Shown piece after piece: positions 45,590-59,346 of a stretch of 64,000 nt of DNA; position 1 is the first letter of the stretch; each line of letters begins with the position of its first letter. The stretch is from Caenorhabditis remanei. Its lineage: Eukaryota > Nematoda > Chromadorea > Rhabditida > Rhabditidae. Below the pieces are notes generated by a model. The model was not told the DNA's origin. It did no database searches and worked only from the letters and a program-made list of their open reading frames with translations. Made by a program: the position numbers and the translations under genes. The stretch covers positions 20,768,587-20,832,586 of the forward strand of contig NC_071333.1 of assembly GCF_010183535.1 (NCBI RefSeq), given 5' to 3'.

Positions 45590-47000
45590 CACAGCTATCT
45601 ATTTTTTCCGATCTTTGGCGATTGTGCTCCAAGGTTCGATCAATTGAGTTCCTTGTCGCACTGAGATTTCTTTCTTCAGGGAGTCGGCCCATCGCATTCC
45701 TGGTCTTCCTACTAGTCTTTTCTCATTTCTGGGTCTCCATTCTTGAAGTAGCTTTGTCCATCGATTGTTTTTTCTTCTCATCACGAACCTAATTTTTGTT
45801 TCGTTATGAAGACAAGAAGGTCTTTCACTTGGGATATCCTCCTTATGTCTTCTCGGTGGAGGCTTTTCTCTCGCTGTTCCGTGAGGGTAATTCCGACGAG
45901 TTTACGTTCCAGTGTAGCATGTGTTATTCTTACTCTTTCGGATAGAGCTTTCGTGAAAGTCTATGTTTCTGATCCATATGTAAACGCGGGGAGAACAATG
46001 GAGTCAAAAACTTGCGCTCGGATTTTTGGACATGTCAAGGCATCTGTTGTGTTTTTGATGTTGTTGAGTGCCGCCCATGCTGTTCTTCGTCTTCTGTGTA
46101 TTTCTGGCTCTAGGTCGTTTTTGTATTGAGCAGTCTTCCCAAGTATACGTGTTCCTCAACCTCTTCAATTGCTATCATGGTGTTGTTTTTTCTGATATTT
46201 ATTTGGTGACTTGACGCAATTTCTTTTTTCAGAACTTTTGTTTTACTGGCGTTTATTTCCAGAGCGACTGTTTCACATCTGTTTACCAGCTCTTGCAGCA
46301 CATTTTCCGCTATTTGTGGAGTTTTCAAGATTAGAATGATATCGTCGGCGAATCGTAGGTGTGTTAGGTTTCTGCCGTTTATTCTGATACCAGTGGAGTT
46401 ATTGTAGTCTTCTTTGTCTCCTTCTAGATTTGACCTTGACATTCCGCTGAAAGCCGAAACAAGCAGAAAACAAGTTTGGTGATATGGGGTCACCTTGCGT
46501 GCATTTAGCGTCGCTTTTCTCGTGCAGGAGGCAGGTATCCGATACGATGATTCACTATCTTTATCTCTTTTATTTTTGGCATAAGTGATTTATTACTGAC
46601 AAATCCTACTCCGCCAGATACCGAAGAGTCGTTGCATTTTCCCAGTATCACGCCGGTTCCGTCCCGATTTGTTAGATGCACTTCTGCGGATCTTTTTGTC
46701 TCCGAGAGTCCAATAATGTCGTATTTAATGCGATTTGTCTCTTCGAAAAGTTCTGCAAGTCTGTTGTCTGTAGCCACAGACCTGCAGTTAATTGTGCATA
46801 TCCCTAGATCGGTTTTTTTCTGGTTTTTGGCCGGGTTAACTTTGTCCTTTTTTCGAATGGTAGGCGTCCATAACTCAGAGATTTGATCGCCTCTCTCGAC
46901 GTGCTACTGCATCTACCGTAACAGTAGCAGTGGTCGAGTGCGGACTGCTGATGCTTGTAAAAATGGAATGGTGACTTTCCGAAAACGTGAAAAGAGGTGT
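45590..47000 (-). mobile_element. RTE-type non-LTR retrotransposon, internally deleted and frameshifted
   Basis: Minus-strand order matches an RTE ORF. First comes the apurinic endonuclease start (CTINCRS, DNRLAELFEE, YDIIGLSETKR, GGVGFVSNKSL; 46800-46505). Next are reverse transcriptase motifs QGDPISPNLFSAC and, after a frame change, INGRNLTHLRFADDIILIL with the FADD site at 46352-46341. The C-terminal part follows (FDSIVLPAFTYGSET, then RWTKLLQEWRP and GRPGMRWADS; ends near 45600). The stretch between endonuclease and RT palm is missing (junction about 46500), and there are in-frame stops. It cannot be autonomous. The closest family known to me is RTE-1 of C. elegans. No target duplication sought with success. 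Confidence 0.85.
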
Positions 47001-48132
47001 TTGGAGTTCTATAGCGAAGGATTCCTATGTCGCATAGATCTCTCCCGTCTTCCGTTGTCTGTGAGTTGCAAAAATAAAATATTTTCGTTAGAAAAATAGT
47101 AGTTTTGTTCTCTGACTTCTTTATCTTCAATCAGGGAGTAACCTATTCCAAGACTGAACAGAATATGCTATTTGGTTAGAGACAGAATGATGCTTCTGAA
47201 GAAAAAACATATATATCATCTTATCTGGTTTTCTGATACGACCACCCTTCGACGTTTCGTCCAGTTTCTCTACTCCAATCCGTTTTTCCAATCCGGCCCC
47301 AGGCATGCAGGAGCGAGAACATCGGATGCAAAGGTTTGAAAAGGGAAGATAGGAAGGCAGTGCCTGTGGGAAGTTACAATAGACCGAGATTTAGTCTCAG
47401 ATACCCCCCATCATTCTTACCCCAAACTTTACTGGTTAGGCTACCTCAGGTGATCTGCGAGCGGTACGCAAATAATAGCCAGAGGGACAGGTGAAAGCGA
47501 GTCATCAATCATAAATGTGAAAAAGTTGGCCAGTGTTCTCATTGTTCTTCACTCGACTTGACAGCCATCTGTCACTTATCTTTCTGGGAAATCGAATAGA
47601 GGATGACGAATAGCCCCCGCCACCAGTCCAAATGAGGTCAGACTGGTAGAATACAGTCAGTTATCCCTTTCACTCCCGCAACCGAGCAGTCCACTCTTTT
47701 CCCATGCCCTTTCTTAAGATAACATAAAATAGATAGACACTGTCCTATAGTCTCATTACTTTTAACACAAACCACCTGCTTACTTATCTCCATGGGAAAT
47801 CATTTTTTATGTCTTCCTTTCTAGACTCCTCCCACTGTCCCCAGTCTCCTCACATTATCTTCTTGGCTCAGTCGTCCACTATCTCGCCGTACTGGATGGT
47901 GACTCATCTATCTTATATTTTTTTCTGGCCATCTATGAGATATCCCCATTACCATGATTTATCTCGTACTTATATCCCCTATTTTCCCGCTAAGTTTGCA
48001 AATTAGTGTTTTCTTTTTCAGTGCTGATGTGAAGCGGATGAAGAGGAAACGAACCGTCGTGAAGGATGCGGAGTGGTTCAGTGCGAGATGCGGTTAGCAA
48101 GTTAGCGAAAAACGGTGAGTTAGGTTTTTTAG
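47001..48132. other. Gene-free stretch before the satellite
   Basis: Includes the inverted MITE copy at 47556-47720. A 93-nt segment at 48022-48114, bounded by TTTTTCAG and GTGAGT, has a frame with KRMKRKRTVVKDAEWFSARC and then a stop. It might be a lone exon whose following intron holds the satellite, but nothing confirms it. Confidence 0.35.
47556..47720 (-). mobile_element. Inverted partial copy of the 138-775 MITE
   Basis: The reverse complement matches the right half of the element at 138-775 (GACTGCTCGGTTG, GGGAGTGAAAGGGATAAC, GATAAGTGACAG). This copy lacks the nested hAT-like insertion. Confidence 0.6.
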
Positions 48133-51100
48133 ATGCTTATCATAGAAATTTTACTCTAAGAATGAATTCTAAGTAAATAGACAGTTTTGGACGTTTCGTC
48201 GTGATATGTTATTCGGCGGATGCTGGTGGGTCGGGTCCTTCGGGATTTACCATAGCTGAAGTTGGATACTTATCATAGAAATTTTACTTTAAGAATGAAT
48301 TCTAAGTAAATAGACAGTTTTGGACTTTTCGTCGTGATATGTTAATTGGCGGATGCTGGTGGGTCGGGTCCTTCGGGATTTACCATAGCTGAAGTTGGAT
48401 ACTTATCACAGAAATTTTACCCTAAGAATGAATTCTAAGTAAACAGACACTTCTGGACGTTTTGTCGTGATATGTTATTTGGCGGATGCTGGTGGGTCGG
48501 GTCCTTCGGGATTTACCATAGCTGAAGTTGGATACTTATCATAGAAATTTTACTTTAAGAATGAATTCTAAGTAAATAGACAGTTTTGGACTTTTCGTCG
48601 TGATATGTTATTCGGCGGATGCTGGTGGGTCGGGTCCTTCGGGATTTACCATAGCTGAAGTTGGATACTTATCATAGAAATTTTACTTTAAGAATGAATT
48701 CTAAGTAAATAGACAGTTTTGGACTTTTCGTCGTGATATGTTATTCGGCGGATGCTGGTGGGTCGGGTCCTTCGGGATTTACCATAGCTGAAGTTGGATA
48801 CTTATCATAGAAATTTTACTTTAAGAATGAATTCTAAGTAAATAGACACTTCTGGACGTTTTGTCGTGATATGTTATTTGGCGGATGCTGGTGGGTCGGG
48901 TCCTTCGGGATTTACCATAGCTGAAGTTGGATACTTATCATAGAAATTTTACTTTAAGAATGAATTCTAAGTAAATAGACACTTCTGGACGTTTCGTCGT
49001 GATATGTTATTCGGCGGATGCTGGTGGGTCGGGTCCTTCGGGATTTACCATAGCTGAAGTTGGATACTTATCATAGAAATTTTACCCTAAGAATGAATTC
49101 TAAGTAAATAGACAGTTTTGGACTTTTCGTCGTGATATGTTATTCGGCGGATGCTGGTGGGTCGGGTCCTTCGGGATTTACCATAGCTGAAGTTGGATAC
49201 TTATCATAGAAAATTTACTTTAAGAATGAATTCTAAGTAAATAGACAGTTTTGGACGTTTCGTCGTGATATGTTATTCGGCGGATGCTGGTGGGTCGGGT
49301 CCTTCGGGATTTACCATAGCTGAAGTTGGATACTTATCATAGAAATTTTACCCTAAGAATGAATTCTAAGTAAATAGACAGTTTTGGACTTTTCGTCGTG
49401 ATATGTTATTCGGCGGATGCTGGTGGGTCGGGTCCTTCGGGATTTACCATAGCTGAAGTTGGATACTTATCATAGAAATTTTACTTTAAGAATGAATTCT
49501 AAGTAAATAGACAGTTTTGGACTTTTCGTCGTGATATGTTATTCGGCGGATGCTGGTGGGTCGGGTCCTTCGGGATTTACCATAGCTGAAGTTGGGTACT
49601 TATCATAGAAATTTTACCTTAAGAATGAATTCTAAGTAAATAGACAGTTTTGGACGTTTTGTCGTGATATGTTATTCGGCGGATGCTGGTGGGTCGGGTC
49701 CTTCGGGATTTACCATAGCTGAAGTTGGATACTTATCATAGAAATTTTACCTTAAGAATGAATTCTAAGTAAATAGACAGTTTTGGACTTTTCGTCGTGA
49801 TATGTTATTCGGCGGATGCTGGTGGGTCGGGTCCTTCGGGATTTACCATAGCTGAAGTTGGATACTTATCATAGAAATTTTACTTTAAGAATGAATTCTA
49901 AGTAAATAGACAGTTTTGGACTTTTCGTCGTGATATGTTATTCGGCGGATGCTGGTGGGTCGGGTCCTTCGGGATTTACCATAGCTGAAGTTGGATACTT
50001 ATCATAGAAATTTTACCTTAAGAATGAATTCTAAGTAAATAGACAGTTTTGGACGTTTTGTCGTGATATGTTATTCGGCGGATGCTGGTGGGTCGGGTCC
50101 TTCGGGATTTACCATAGCTGAAGTTGGATACTTATCATAGAAATTTTACTTTAAGAATGAATTCTAAGTAAATAGACACTTCTGGACGTTTTGTCGTGAT
50201 ATGTTATTTGGCGGATGCTGGTGGGTCGGGTCCTTCGGGATTTACCATAGCTGAAGTTGTATACTTATCATAGAAATTTTACTTTAAGAATGAATTCTAA
50301 GTAAATAGACAGTTTTGGACGTTTCGTCGTGATATGTTATTCGGCGGATGCTGGTGGGTCGGGTCCTTCGGGATTTACCATAGCTGAAGTTGGATACTTA
50401 TCATAGAAATTTTACTTTAAGAATGAATTCTAAGTAAATAGACACTTCTGGACGTTTTGTCGTGATATGTTATTTGGCGGATGCTGGTGGGTCGGGTCCT
50501 TTGAAATTTACCATAGCTGAAGTTGGATACTAATCACAGAAATTTTACTTTAAGAATGGATTCTAAGTAAATAGACACTTCTGGACGTTTTGTCGTGATA
50601 TGTTATTCGGCGGATGCTGGTGGGTCGGGTCCTTTGAAATTTACCATAGCTGAAGTTGGATACTAATCACAGAAATTTTACTTTAAGAATGGATTCTAAG
50701 TAAATAGACACTTCTGGACGTTTTGTCGTGATATGTTATTTGGCGGATGCTGGTGGGTCGGGTCCTTTGAAATTTACCATAGCTGAAGTTGGATACTTAT
50801 CATAGAAATTTTACTTTAGGAATGAATTCTAAGTAAATAGACACTTCTGGACGTTTTGTCGTGATATGTTATTTGGCGGATGCTGGTGGGTCGGGTCCTT
50901 CGGGATTTACCATAGCTGAAGTTGGATACTTATCATAGAAATTTTACTTTAAGAATGAATTCTAAGTAAATAGACAGTTTTGGACTTTTCGTCGTGATAT
51001 GTTATTCGGCGGATGCTGGTGGGTCGGGTCCTTCGGGATTTACCATAGCTGAAGTTGTATACTTATCATAGAAATTTTACTTTAAGAATGAATTCTAAGT

Positions 51101-54100
51101 AAATAGACAGTTTTGGACGTTTCGTCGTGATATGTTATTCGGCGGATGCTGGTGGGTCGGGTCCTTCGGGATTTACCATAGCTGAAGTTGGATACTTATC
51201 ATAGAAATTTTACTTTAAGAATGAATTCTAAGTAAATAGACACTTCTGGACGTTTTGTCGTGATATGTTATTTGGCGGATGCTGGTGGGTCGGGTCCTTT
51301 GAAATTTACCATAGCTGAAGTTGGATACTAATCACAGAAATTTTACTTTAAGAATGGATTCTAAGTAAATAGACACTTCTGGACGTTTTGTCGTGATATG
51401 TTATTCGGCGGATGCTGGTGGGTCGGGTCCTTTGAAATTTACCATAGCTGAAGTTGGATACTAATCACAGAAATTTTACTTTAAGAATGGATTCTAAGTA
51501 AATAGACACTTCTGGACGTTTTGTCGTGATATGTTATTTGGCGGATGCTGGTGGGTCGGGTCCTTTGAAATTTACCATAGCTGAAGTTGGATACTTATCA
51601 TAGAAATTTTACTTTAGGAATGAATTCTAAGTAAATAGACACTTCTGGACGTTTTGTCGTGATATGTTATTTGGCGGATGCTGGTGGGTCGGGTCCTTCG
51701 GGATTTACCATAGCTGAAGTTGGATACTAATCACAGAAATTTTACTTTAAGAATGGATTCTAAGTAAATAGACACTTCTGGACGTTTTGTCGTGATATGT
51801 TATTTGGCGGATGCTGGTGGGTCGGGTCCTTCGGGATTTACCATAGCTGAAGTTGGATACTAATCACAGAAATTTTACTTTAAGAATGGATTCTAAGTAA
51901 ATAGACACTTCTGGACGTTTTGTCGTGATATGTTATTTGGCGGATGCTGGTGGGTCGGGTCCTTCGGGATTTACCATAGCTGAAGTTGGATACTTATCAC
52001 AGAAATTTTACTTTAGGAATGAATTCTAAGTAAATAGACACTTCTGGACGTTTTGTCGTGATATGTTATTTGGCGGATGCTGGTGGGTCGGGTCCTTCGG
52101 GATTTACCATAGCTGAAGTTGGATACTAATCACAGAAATTTTAGTTTAGGAATGAATTCTAAGTAAATAGACACTTCTGGACGTTTTGTCGTGATATGTT
52201 ATTTGGCGGATGCTGGTGGGTCGGGTCCTTCGGGATTTACCATAGCTGAAGTTGGATACTTATCACAGAAATTTTACTTTAAGAATGAATTCTAAGTAAA
52301 CATATATTTTTGGACGTTTCGTCGTGATATGTTATTTGGCGGATGCTGGTGGGTCGGGTCCTTCGGGATTTACCATAGCTGAAGTTGGATACTTATCATA
52401 GAAATTTTACTATAAGAATGAATTCTAAGTAAATAGACACTTTTGGACGTTTCGTCGTGATATGTTATTTGGCGGATTCTGGTGGGTCGGGTCCTTCGGG
52501 ATTTACCATAGCTGAAGTTGGATACTTATCATAGAAATTTTACTTTAAGAATGAATTCTAAGTAAATAGACACTTTTGGACGTTTTGTCGTGATATGTTA
52601 TTTGGCGGATGCTGGTGGGTCGGGTCCTTCGGGATTTACCATAGCTGAAGTTGGATACTTATCATAGAAATTTTACTTTAGGAATGAATTCTAAGTAAAT
52701 AGACACTTTTGGACGTTTCGTCGTGATATGCTATTTGGCAGATGCTGGTGGGTCGGGTCCTTCGGGATTTACCATAGCTGAAGTTGGATACTTATCATAG
52801 AAATTTTACTTTAGGAATGAATTCTAAGTAAACATATATTTTTGGACGTTTCGTCGTGATATGTTATTCGGCGGATGCTGGTGGGTCGGGTCCTTCGGGA
52901 TTTACCATAGCTGAAGTTGGATACTTATCATAGAAATTTTACTTTAAGAATGAATTCTAAGTAAATAGACACTTTTGGACGTTTCGTCGTGATATGTTAT
53001 TTGGCGGATGCTGGTGGGTCGGGTCCTTCGGGATTTACCATAGCTGAAGTTGGATACTTATCATAGAAATTTTACTTTAAGAATGAATTCTAAGTAAACA
53101 TATATTTTTGGACGTTTCGTCGTGATATGTTATTTGGCGGATGCTGGTGGGTCGGGTCCTTCGGGATTTACCATAGCTGAAGTTGGATACTTATCATAGA
53201 AATTTTACTTTAGGAATGAATTCTAAGTAAACATATATTTTTGGACGTTTCGTCGTGATATGTTATTTGGCGGATGCTGGTGGGTCGGGTCCTTCGGGAT
53301 TTACCATAGCTGAAGTTGGATACTTATCATAGAAATTTTACTTTAGGAATGAATTCTAAGTAAATAGACACTTTTGGACGTTTCGTCGTGATATGTTATT
53401 TGGCGGATGCTGGTGGGTCGGGTCCTTCGGGATTTACCATAGCTGAAGTTGGATACTTATCATAGAAATTTTACTTTAAGAATGAATTCTAAGTAAATAG
53501 ACACTTTTGGACGTTTCGTCGTGATATGTTATTTGGCGGATGCTGGTGGGTCGGGTCCTTCGGGATTTACCATAGCTGAAGTTGGATACTTATCATAGAA
53601 ATTTTACTTTAGGAATGAATTCTAAGTAAACATATATTTTTGGACGTTTCGTCGTGATATGTTATTTGGCGGATGCTGGTGGGTCGGGTCCTTCGGGATT
53701 TACCATAGCTGAAGTTGGATACTTATCATAGAAATTTTACTTTAAGAATGAATTCTAAGTAAACATATATTTTTGGACGTTTCGTCGTGATATGTTATTT
53801 GGCGGATGCTGGTGGGTCGGGTCCTTCGGGATTTACCATAGCTGAAGTTGGATACTTATCATAGAAATTTTACTTTAAGAATGAATTCTAAGTAAATAGA
53901 CACTTTTGGACGTTTCGTCGTGATATGTTATTTGGCGGATGCTGGTGGGTCGGGTCCTTCGGGATTTACCATAGCTGAAGTTGGATACTTATCATAGAAA
54001 TTTTACTTTAAGAATGAATTCTAAGTAAATAGACACTTTTGGACGTTTTGTCGTGATATGTTATTTGGCGGATGCTGGTGGGTCGGGTCCTTCGGGATTT

Positions 54101-55869
54101 ACCATAGCTGAAGTTGGATACTTATCATAGAAATTTTACTTTAAGAATGAATTCTAAGTAAATAGACACTTTTGGACGTTTCGTCGTGATATGTTATTTG
54201 GCGGATTCTGGTGGGTCGGGTCCTTCGGGATTTACCATAGCTGAAGTTGGATACTTATCATAGAAATTTTACTTTAAGAATGAATTCTAAGTAAATAGAC
54301 ACTTTTGGACGTTTTGTCGTGATATGTTATTTGGCGGATGCTGGTGGGTCGGGTCCTTCGGGATTTACCATAGCTGAAGTTGGATACTTATCATAGAAAT
54401 TTTACTTTAGGAATGAATTCTAAGTAAACATATATTTTTGGACGTTTTGTCGTGATATGTTATTTGGCGGATGCTGGTGGGTCGGGTCCTTCGGGATTTA
54501 CCATAGCTGAAGTTGGATACTTATCATAGAAATTTTACTTTAAGAATGAATTCTAAGTAAATAGACACTTTTGGACGTTTCGTCGTGATATGTTATTTGG
54601 CGGATGCTGGTGGGTCGGGTCCTTCGGGATTTACCATAGCTGAAGTTGGATACTTATCATAGAAATTTTACTTTAGGAATGAATTCTAAGTAAACATATA
54701 TTTTTGGACGTTTTGTCGTGATATGTTATTTGGCGGATGCTGGTGGGTCGGGTCCTTCGGGATTTACCATAGCTGAAGTTGGATACTTATCATAGAAATT
54801 TTACTTTAAGAATGAATTCTAAGTAAATAGACACTTTTGGACGTTTTGTCGTGATATGTTATTTGGCGGATGCTGGTGGGTCGGGTCCTTCGGGATTTAC
54901 CATAGCTGAAGTTGGATACTTATCATAGAAATTTTACTTTAGGAATGAATTCTAAGTAAACATATATTTTTGGACGTTTTGTCGTGATATGTTATTTGGC
55001 GGATGCTGGTGGGTCGGGTCCTTCGGGATTTACCATAGCTGAAGTTGGATACTTATCATAGAAATTTTACTTTAAGAATGAATTCTAAGTAAATAGACAC
55101 TTTTGGACGTTTCGTCGTGATATGTTATTTGGCGGATTCTGGTGGGTCGGGTCCTTCGGGATTTACCATAGCTGAAGTTGGATACTTATCATAGAAATTT
55201 TACTTTAAGAATGAATTCTAAGTAAATAGACACTTTTGGACGTTTCGTCGTGATATGTTATTTGGCGGATGCTGGTGGGTCGGGTCCTTCGGGATTTACC
55301 ATAGCTGAAGTTGGATACTTATCATAGAAATTTTACTATAAGAATGAATTCTAAGTGAACAGATACTTTTGGACGTTTCGTCGTGATATGTTATTTGGCG
55401 GATTCTGGTGGGTCGGGTCCTTCGGGATTCACCATAGCTGAAGTTGGATACTTATCATAGAAATTTTACTTTAAGAATGAATTCTAAGTAAATAGACACT
55501 TTTGGACGTTTTGTCGTGATATGTTATTTGGCGGATGCTGGTGGGTCGGGTCCTTCGGGATTTACCATAGCTGAAGTTGGATACTTATCATAGAAATTTT
55601 ACTTTAGGAATGAATTCTAAGTAAACATATATTTTTGGACGTTTTGTCGTGATATGTTATTTGGCGGATGCTGGTGGGTCGGGTCCTTCGGGATTTACCA
55701 TAGCTGAAGTTGGATACTTATCATAGAAATTTTACTATAAGAATGAATTCTAAGTAAATAGACACTTTTGGACGTTTTGTCGTGATATGTTATTTGGCGG
55801 ATGCTGGTGGGTCGGGTCCTTCGGGATTTACCATAGCTGAAGTTGGATACTTATCACAGAAATTTTACT
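48133..55869. repeat. Satellite array: about 58 head-to-tail monomers of 133 bp
   Basis: The GTTGGATACT position in the monomer occurs at 48261, 48394, 48527 and on to 55842; 55842 minus 48261 is exactly 57 x 133, so no net indel exists in 7.7 kb. Each monomer has an AT-rich half (TTTAAGAATGAATTCTAAGT) and a G-rich half (GGCGGATGCTGGTGGGTCGG). All frames contain stops, and 133 is not a multiple of three, so it is non-coding. Variant types cluster by region: GACAGTTTTGGAC with TTATTCGG up to about 50120, GACACTTCTGGAC to about 52270, then GACACTTTTGGAC and CATATATTTTTGGAC. There are no unique spacers. Copies at the right end break off cleanly at ATTTTACTC. Confidence 0.98.
50256..51718. repeat. 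Higher-order repeat inside the satellite (offset 798 bp = 6 monomers)
   Basis: Rare variants recur at a fixed 798-bp offset: GTTGTATAC at 50256 and 51054, three consecutive CCTTTGAAATTTACC monomers after each, and the following TTTAGGAATG monomer. At least five monomers (50256-50920 and 51054-51718) were copied as a block. Confidence 0.85.
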
Positions 55870-58800
55870 CCAGACGCTGACACAACAGCCGCGAATATGA
55901 GGAGAGCAGAAGATTGCACTATCTTCTTTATCTGCCTACATTAACTTCTGGATTGTGAGCGAAATTCGGTTGGAGCTATCTTTCTACCGTTTTTAATTGG
56001 TTAAATACTCACAACGGATCTAAATTTTTTACATGACGTCCGATTTGAAAAGCTGGAATGTCATTTGAGCAACTGAATTTGAGAGAATACCAGCTGGAAC
56101 TGAATCCAAAAAATTTCAATGAAAGTTGGTTGGATCATATTTCTATAATTCTTTTTTCTTGTTTTTCAGGTACTGCGATGTCACTCAACCAATAACATCA
56201 AAATTGGGAGGAGGAGGGATTGTGCAAACAAGAAATACTGCCAACATGGTCACTTTACGATTCTGGACGCCGTTCCAGTACACAGTAGAATACAAGTTAC
56301 AAAGTGCACGTCTGCACACAATTCCGCTGGAGTAAGCAAAACTATTTTCAATGCAGTCGAATCAGAAACTGCAGACTTTTTCGGGTAAATGTTCCTATAT
56401 CTTTGTTCCAGAAATATACAATTCCCGTAGTGAATGTATGTAGTGTTTTTCAAGGTAATTTCCACAGAAGGATCTCGTTGAAACCGAAATATATCACTCT
56501 GCCTGTACGTGATCTCGCCAGGCCGTCAAAAACCAGAATAGGCAGACCAACTTGGAAGAATACATCGAATAAGAATGCACGACTCTATAGCAGTCTCCAA
56601 ATAGCTGGATCAACATTTCTGCTGATAAGAGTCTATTCTGGATGTTTTCGACGGAGACCCACCTCAGGGAAAGGTACTATCGACAAAATGAGTACCTCCC
56701 TCTTCGGAAATCCATTGGGTGTTTTTGTCCCAAACCGACAGCTGTGGGAATAATTTTAAACTAGACAAGTAAGTGTTTACCTACTAAAATTTTTTAATTA
56801 GGCATCGTTTTAGAACCTCGTCACACTTCTTGGAAAATGCCTGCTAACTCCAAATGATGCCGCGAACATGCGCAAAGAAGACTCATTATATAGTACAGCA
56901 AATAAAAATTTGGAAGTCTTCTAGGTGAAGACAAGTTCCATTTCTCATCCTGATTCTACCAGAAGCCTCCAAAAATGATGCTAATAGGACACCTACACTT
57001 TTAAGAGAAAAGTGGTGAGTATATATCTCCCAATTTGGTCGTAATAAACTTCCGTGCGTTTGACAAAAACTTCGTGGACATGCCTGGCAGTGCCAGGCAC
57101 TATCAAAAACAAAAACGTCATCTGTAGTGTGAATGACAGCCATAAACCGATGTTCCAACCTGAAATTCCAGTTATCCCTATAAAAAAAAAATATTTACAT
57201 TTCTTCCCGAACCAATTTCTGGCCTCCAACATAGAAATCAGCATGAATTTTATAAATTTTGCCTCAAAAAACGAGAAATAACTAAGCAGATATCATCTAA
57301 CCTAAGAAATAAAAAGAAGAGCCGTGAATTCCCTGCGGAATTGTGGAATCTATTGATTTTAAAAGCAGATAATAGAAAGTGAAGTGAAAATGGATCGTTC
57401 ATCACTGAAAAACATAAATTTTTCAATTCTAACTTTATTTTTGTTCCAACCGTCAACAAATTGTTTGCACGACACAAGAGATGGTTCTAAAATTGACGCA
57501 CAAATTGGTGAACTTGGAGCTGCCGCATCTATTGAAGCTGAGAAAAAAATACGACGGAAAAGAGAAGATAAGTAATCTCCACAAGTTGAACATGGTGTAT
57601 AAAGCAGTGACTACAGATTCTGCTGAAAAACTATTGTCTGAAGTCCTGTATACTTTCTCGGCAAGCAAAATTCATCATTTTATCAAATTTCTTCCGTTGT
57701 TAGAAAGAAAATTAATAGAAAACTGAAGTGTACCAAGATCAAAAATAGGAAAAACGTAGTTTCTAAGTGAGTTAAAGCGAAGCAGCTATAAATACTGGTT
57801 TTGTGATTGAAATCATACACTTCGTTTCAGAATCGTTGATATTGGCGCCCGCAGAGAGTAATTGGAGCCGATGAAACAAGTCCTTGGCGAATTGATTAAC
57901 AGAGCAATTATTCAAACCGAAGAAAGATGTGTCAATGTGTATTAGGTACTCGTTCGCGAAATCTGCTCTGATTTTGGTCAGGTGCACAGAGCAGTGGCAG
58001 AAGGGAAGACAACAAGGTGTCTCTCTTCTGTCCTCTCTGTCTGCTCGGCAACTTCATCAGATCTTTTTAATGAACTTGAAAGAAAAAATTCTGGTGGCGG
58101 ATAGCAGGGAAAAAAGAATGACATCGAAACCATTTCAGCTAGCAAGTTTTACTGAAATGAGATTAGGCAGCATCAGAAAACACGGATCGAACCGACTATA
58201 GCCTTCAAGGGACACGAATTATGAGGAAGTTGATTGGAAGACAAAATCTTCTTGCAATTTTCTGTGCAGATTTAAATTATCTTTCAAACAATCTATATTT
58301 CTCTTAAAAGAGATGCATTTTTGAATGATAAATCAATTTTTTCTTGAAATCCGCCTCTTAGCAAGCAAGAAAGAACGCTGAGAGATAAACATTTTTTGAT
58401 TTTTTTTTAAAAAGGGTTTGACACTATTTGCTCTTATGTTATGCTGTATTTTTATTCAAGCGGTCCGATAGGTTCTAAGATTCTCACGGATTTGATGATA
58501 ATTTTTCATTTTTCAAGTTAATTAGGCATGATTTATTAGAGTTTCTGGAGTACTCGATATAGAATGGACAAAACATTAAAGAAATCATTTATCACACCCT
58601 TGTCTCTGTTTAATTTGAGCTCATTTCCTTGGTATCTCCAACACTGCTTATTCACGATCGTTTTATTCCACTAAAATAACTAAATTAGTTTTCATTTTTC
58701 TCAGGTTTTCGATCTCAGAAAACTTCTATTCCTCCTTCAAGCTCTCACAAAAAAGTGTAAAAAAGAGACCAGTCGTGTTGTTGCTTTCTATTTTATTTAT

Positions 58801-59346
58801 TTTTCAATCTCGTCCACAATGCGTCAATGGAAAGGAATTTAATAAATATAAGAAAAGAGGGAAGACTGTCTGAAGGCAACGTGTTATAGGAGAGGTAAGA
58901 GAGTGCAAAATTTCCGATTCTTCTCTAGCCCCGCCCATCACAGAAGAAGCAGACAGGGAAGCATCATTCAGCATTATATCTCAAGTAACCCCTTTTTGAG
59001 CGGTCGATTGCTGTTCTATTACTATTATAAAGTTTTCCTTATGAAAACTATTATTTTTATTGAAATCTAGTACTAAATTACGCTCTCTTGCTCGACACGG
59101 TTGACCGAAGATTATTGAATCGGCCACACAGAGAAACGAGCATCCGAATGTTGTTTCGGACAGTTCGTTTTCTTAGAATATTATAGACGATTTGTCGCCG
59201 TCGCCCATAACGCTTCGAGGTAATTTTTATTGTTCTTAGATGAAATATAATAGTTGACTTTTCAGGTATAATGTTCACTTATTTGTCCGTTCAACAGAGC
59301 AAATCTACAAGTTGCCCTAGAAGGATCATAGATTATTTATTTTATT
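55870..59346. other. Gene-poor stretch with scattered exon-like ORFs
   Basis: Nothing is firm. 56170-56335 follows a TTTTTCAG and reads protein-like (SKLGGGGIVQTRNTANMVT), with a GTAAGC donor, but no partner exon joins in frame. 57481-57726 has an 81-codon basic/helical ORF. 57772-57987 on the minus strand has a 71-codon ORF with FAKDLFHRLQLLSAGANIN. 58200-58430 is a diverged repeat of 62140-62410. Confidence 0.35.
58200..58430. repeat. Two-copy diverged repeat, copy 1
   Basis: Aligns loosely with 62140-62410 (GAAGTTGATTGGAAGA, TTTTCTGTG(C/A)AGATTT, CGCTGAGAGATAAACATTTTTTGAT-type blocks). Confidence 0.4.

Noticed and set aside
48133..55869. CRISPR array or coding tandem repeat
   Set aside because: There are no unique spacers, the repeat is 133 bp, the context is eukaryotic, and each monomer has stops in all frames.
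56304..56753. 149-codon ORF as a gene after the satellite
   Set aside because: It can be joined to the preceding exon-like segment only through an intron of about 25 nt, too short for known nematode introns. The upstream part overlaps non-coding sequence.
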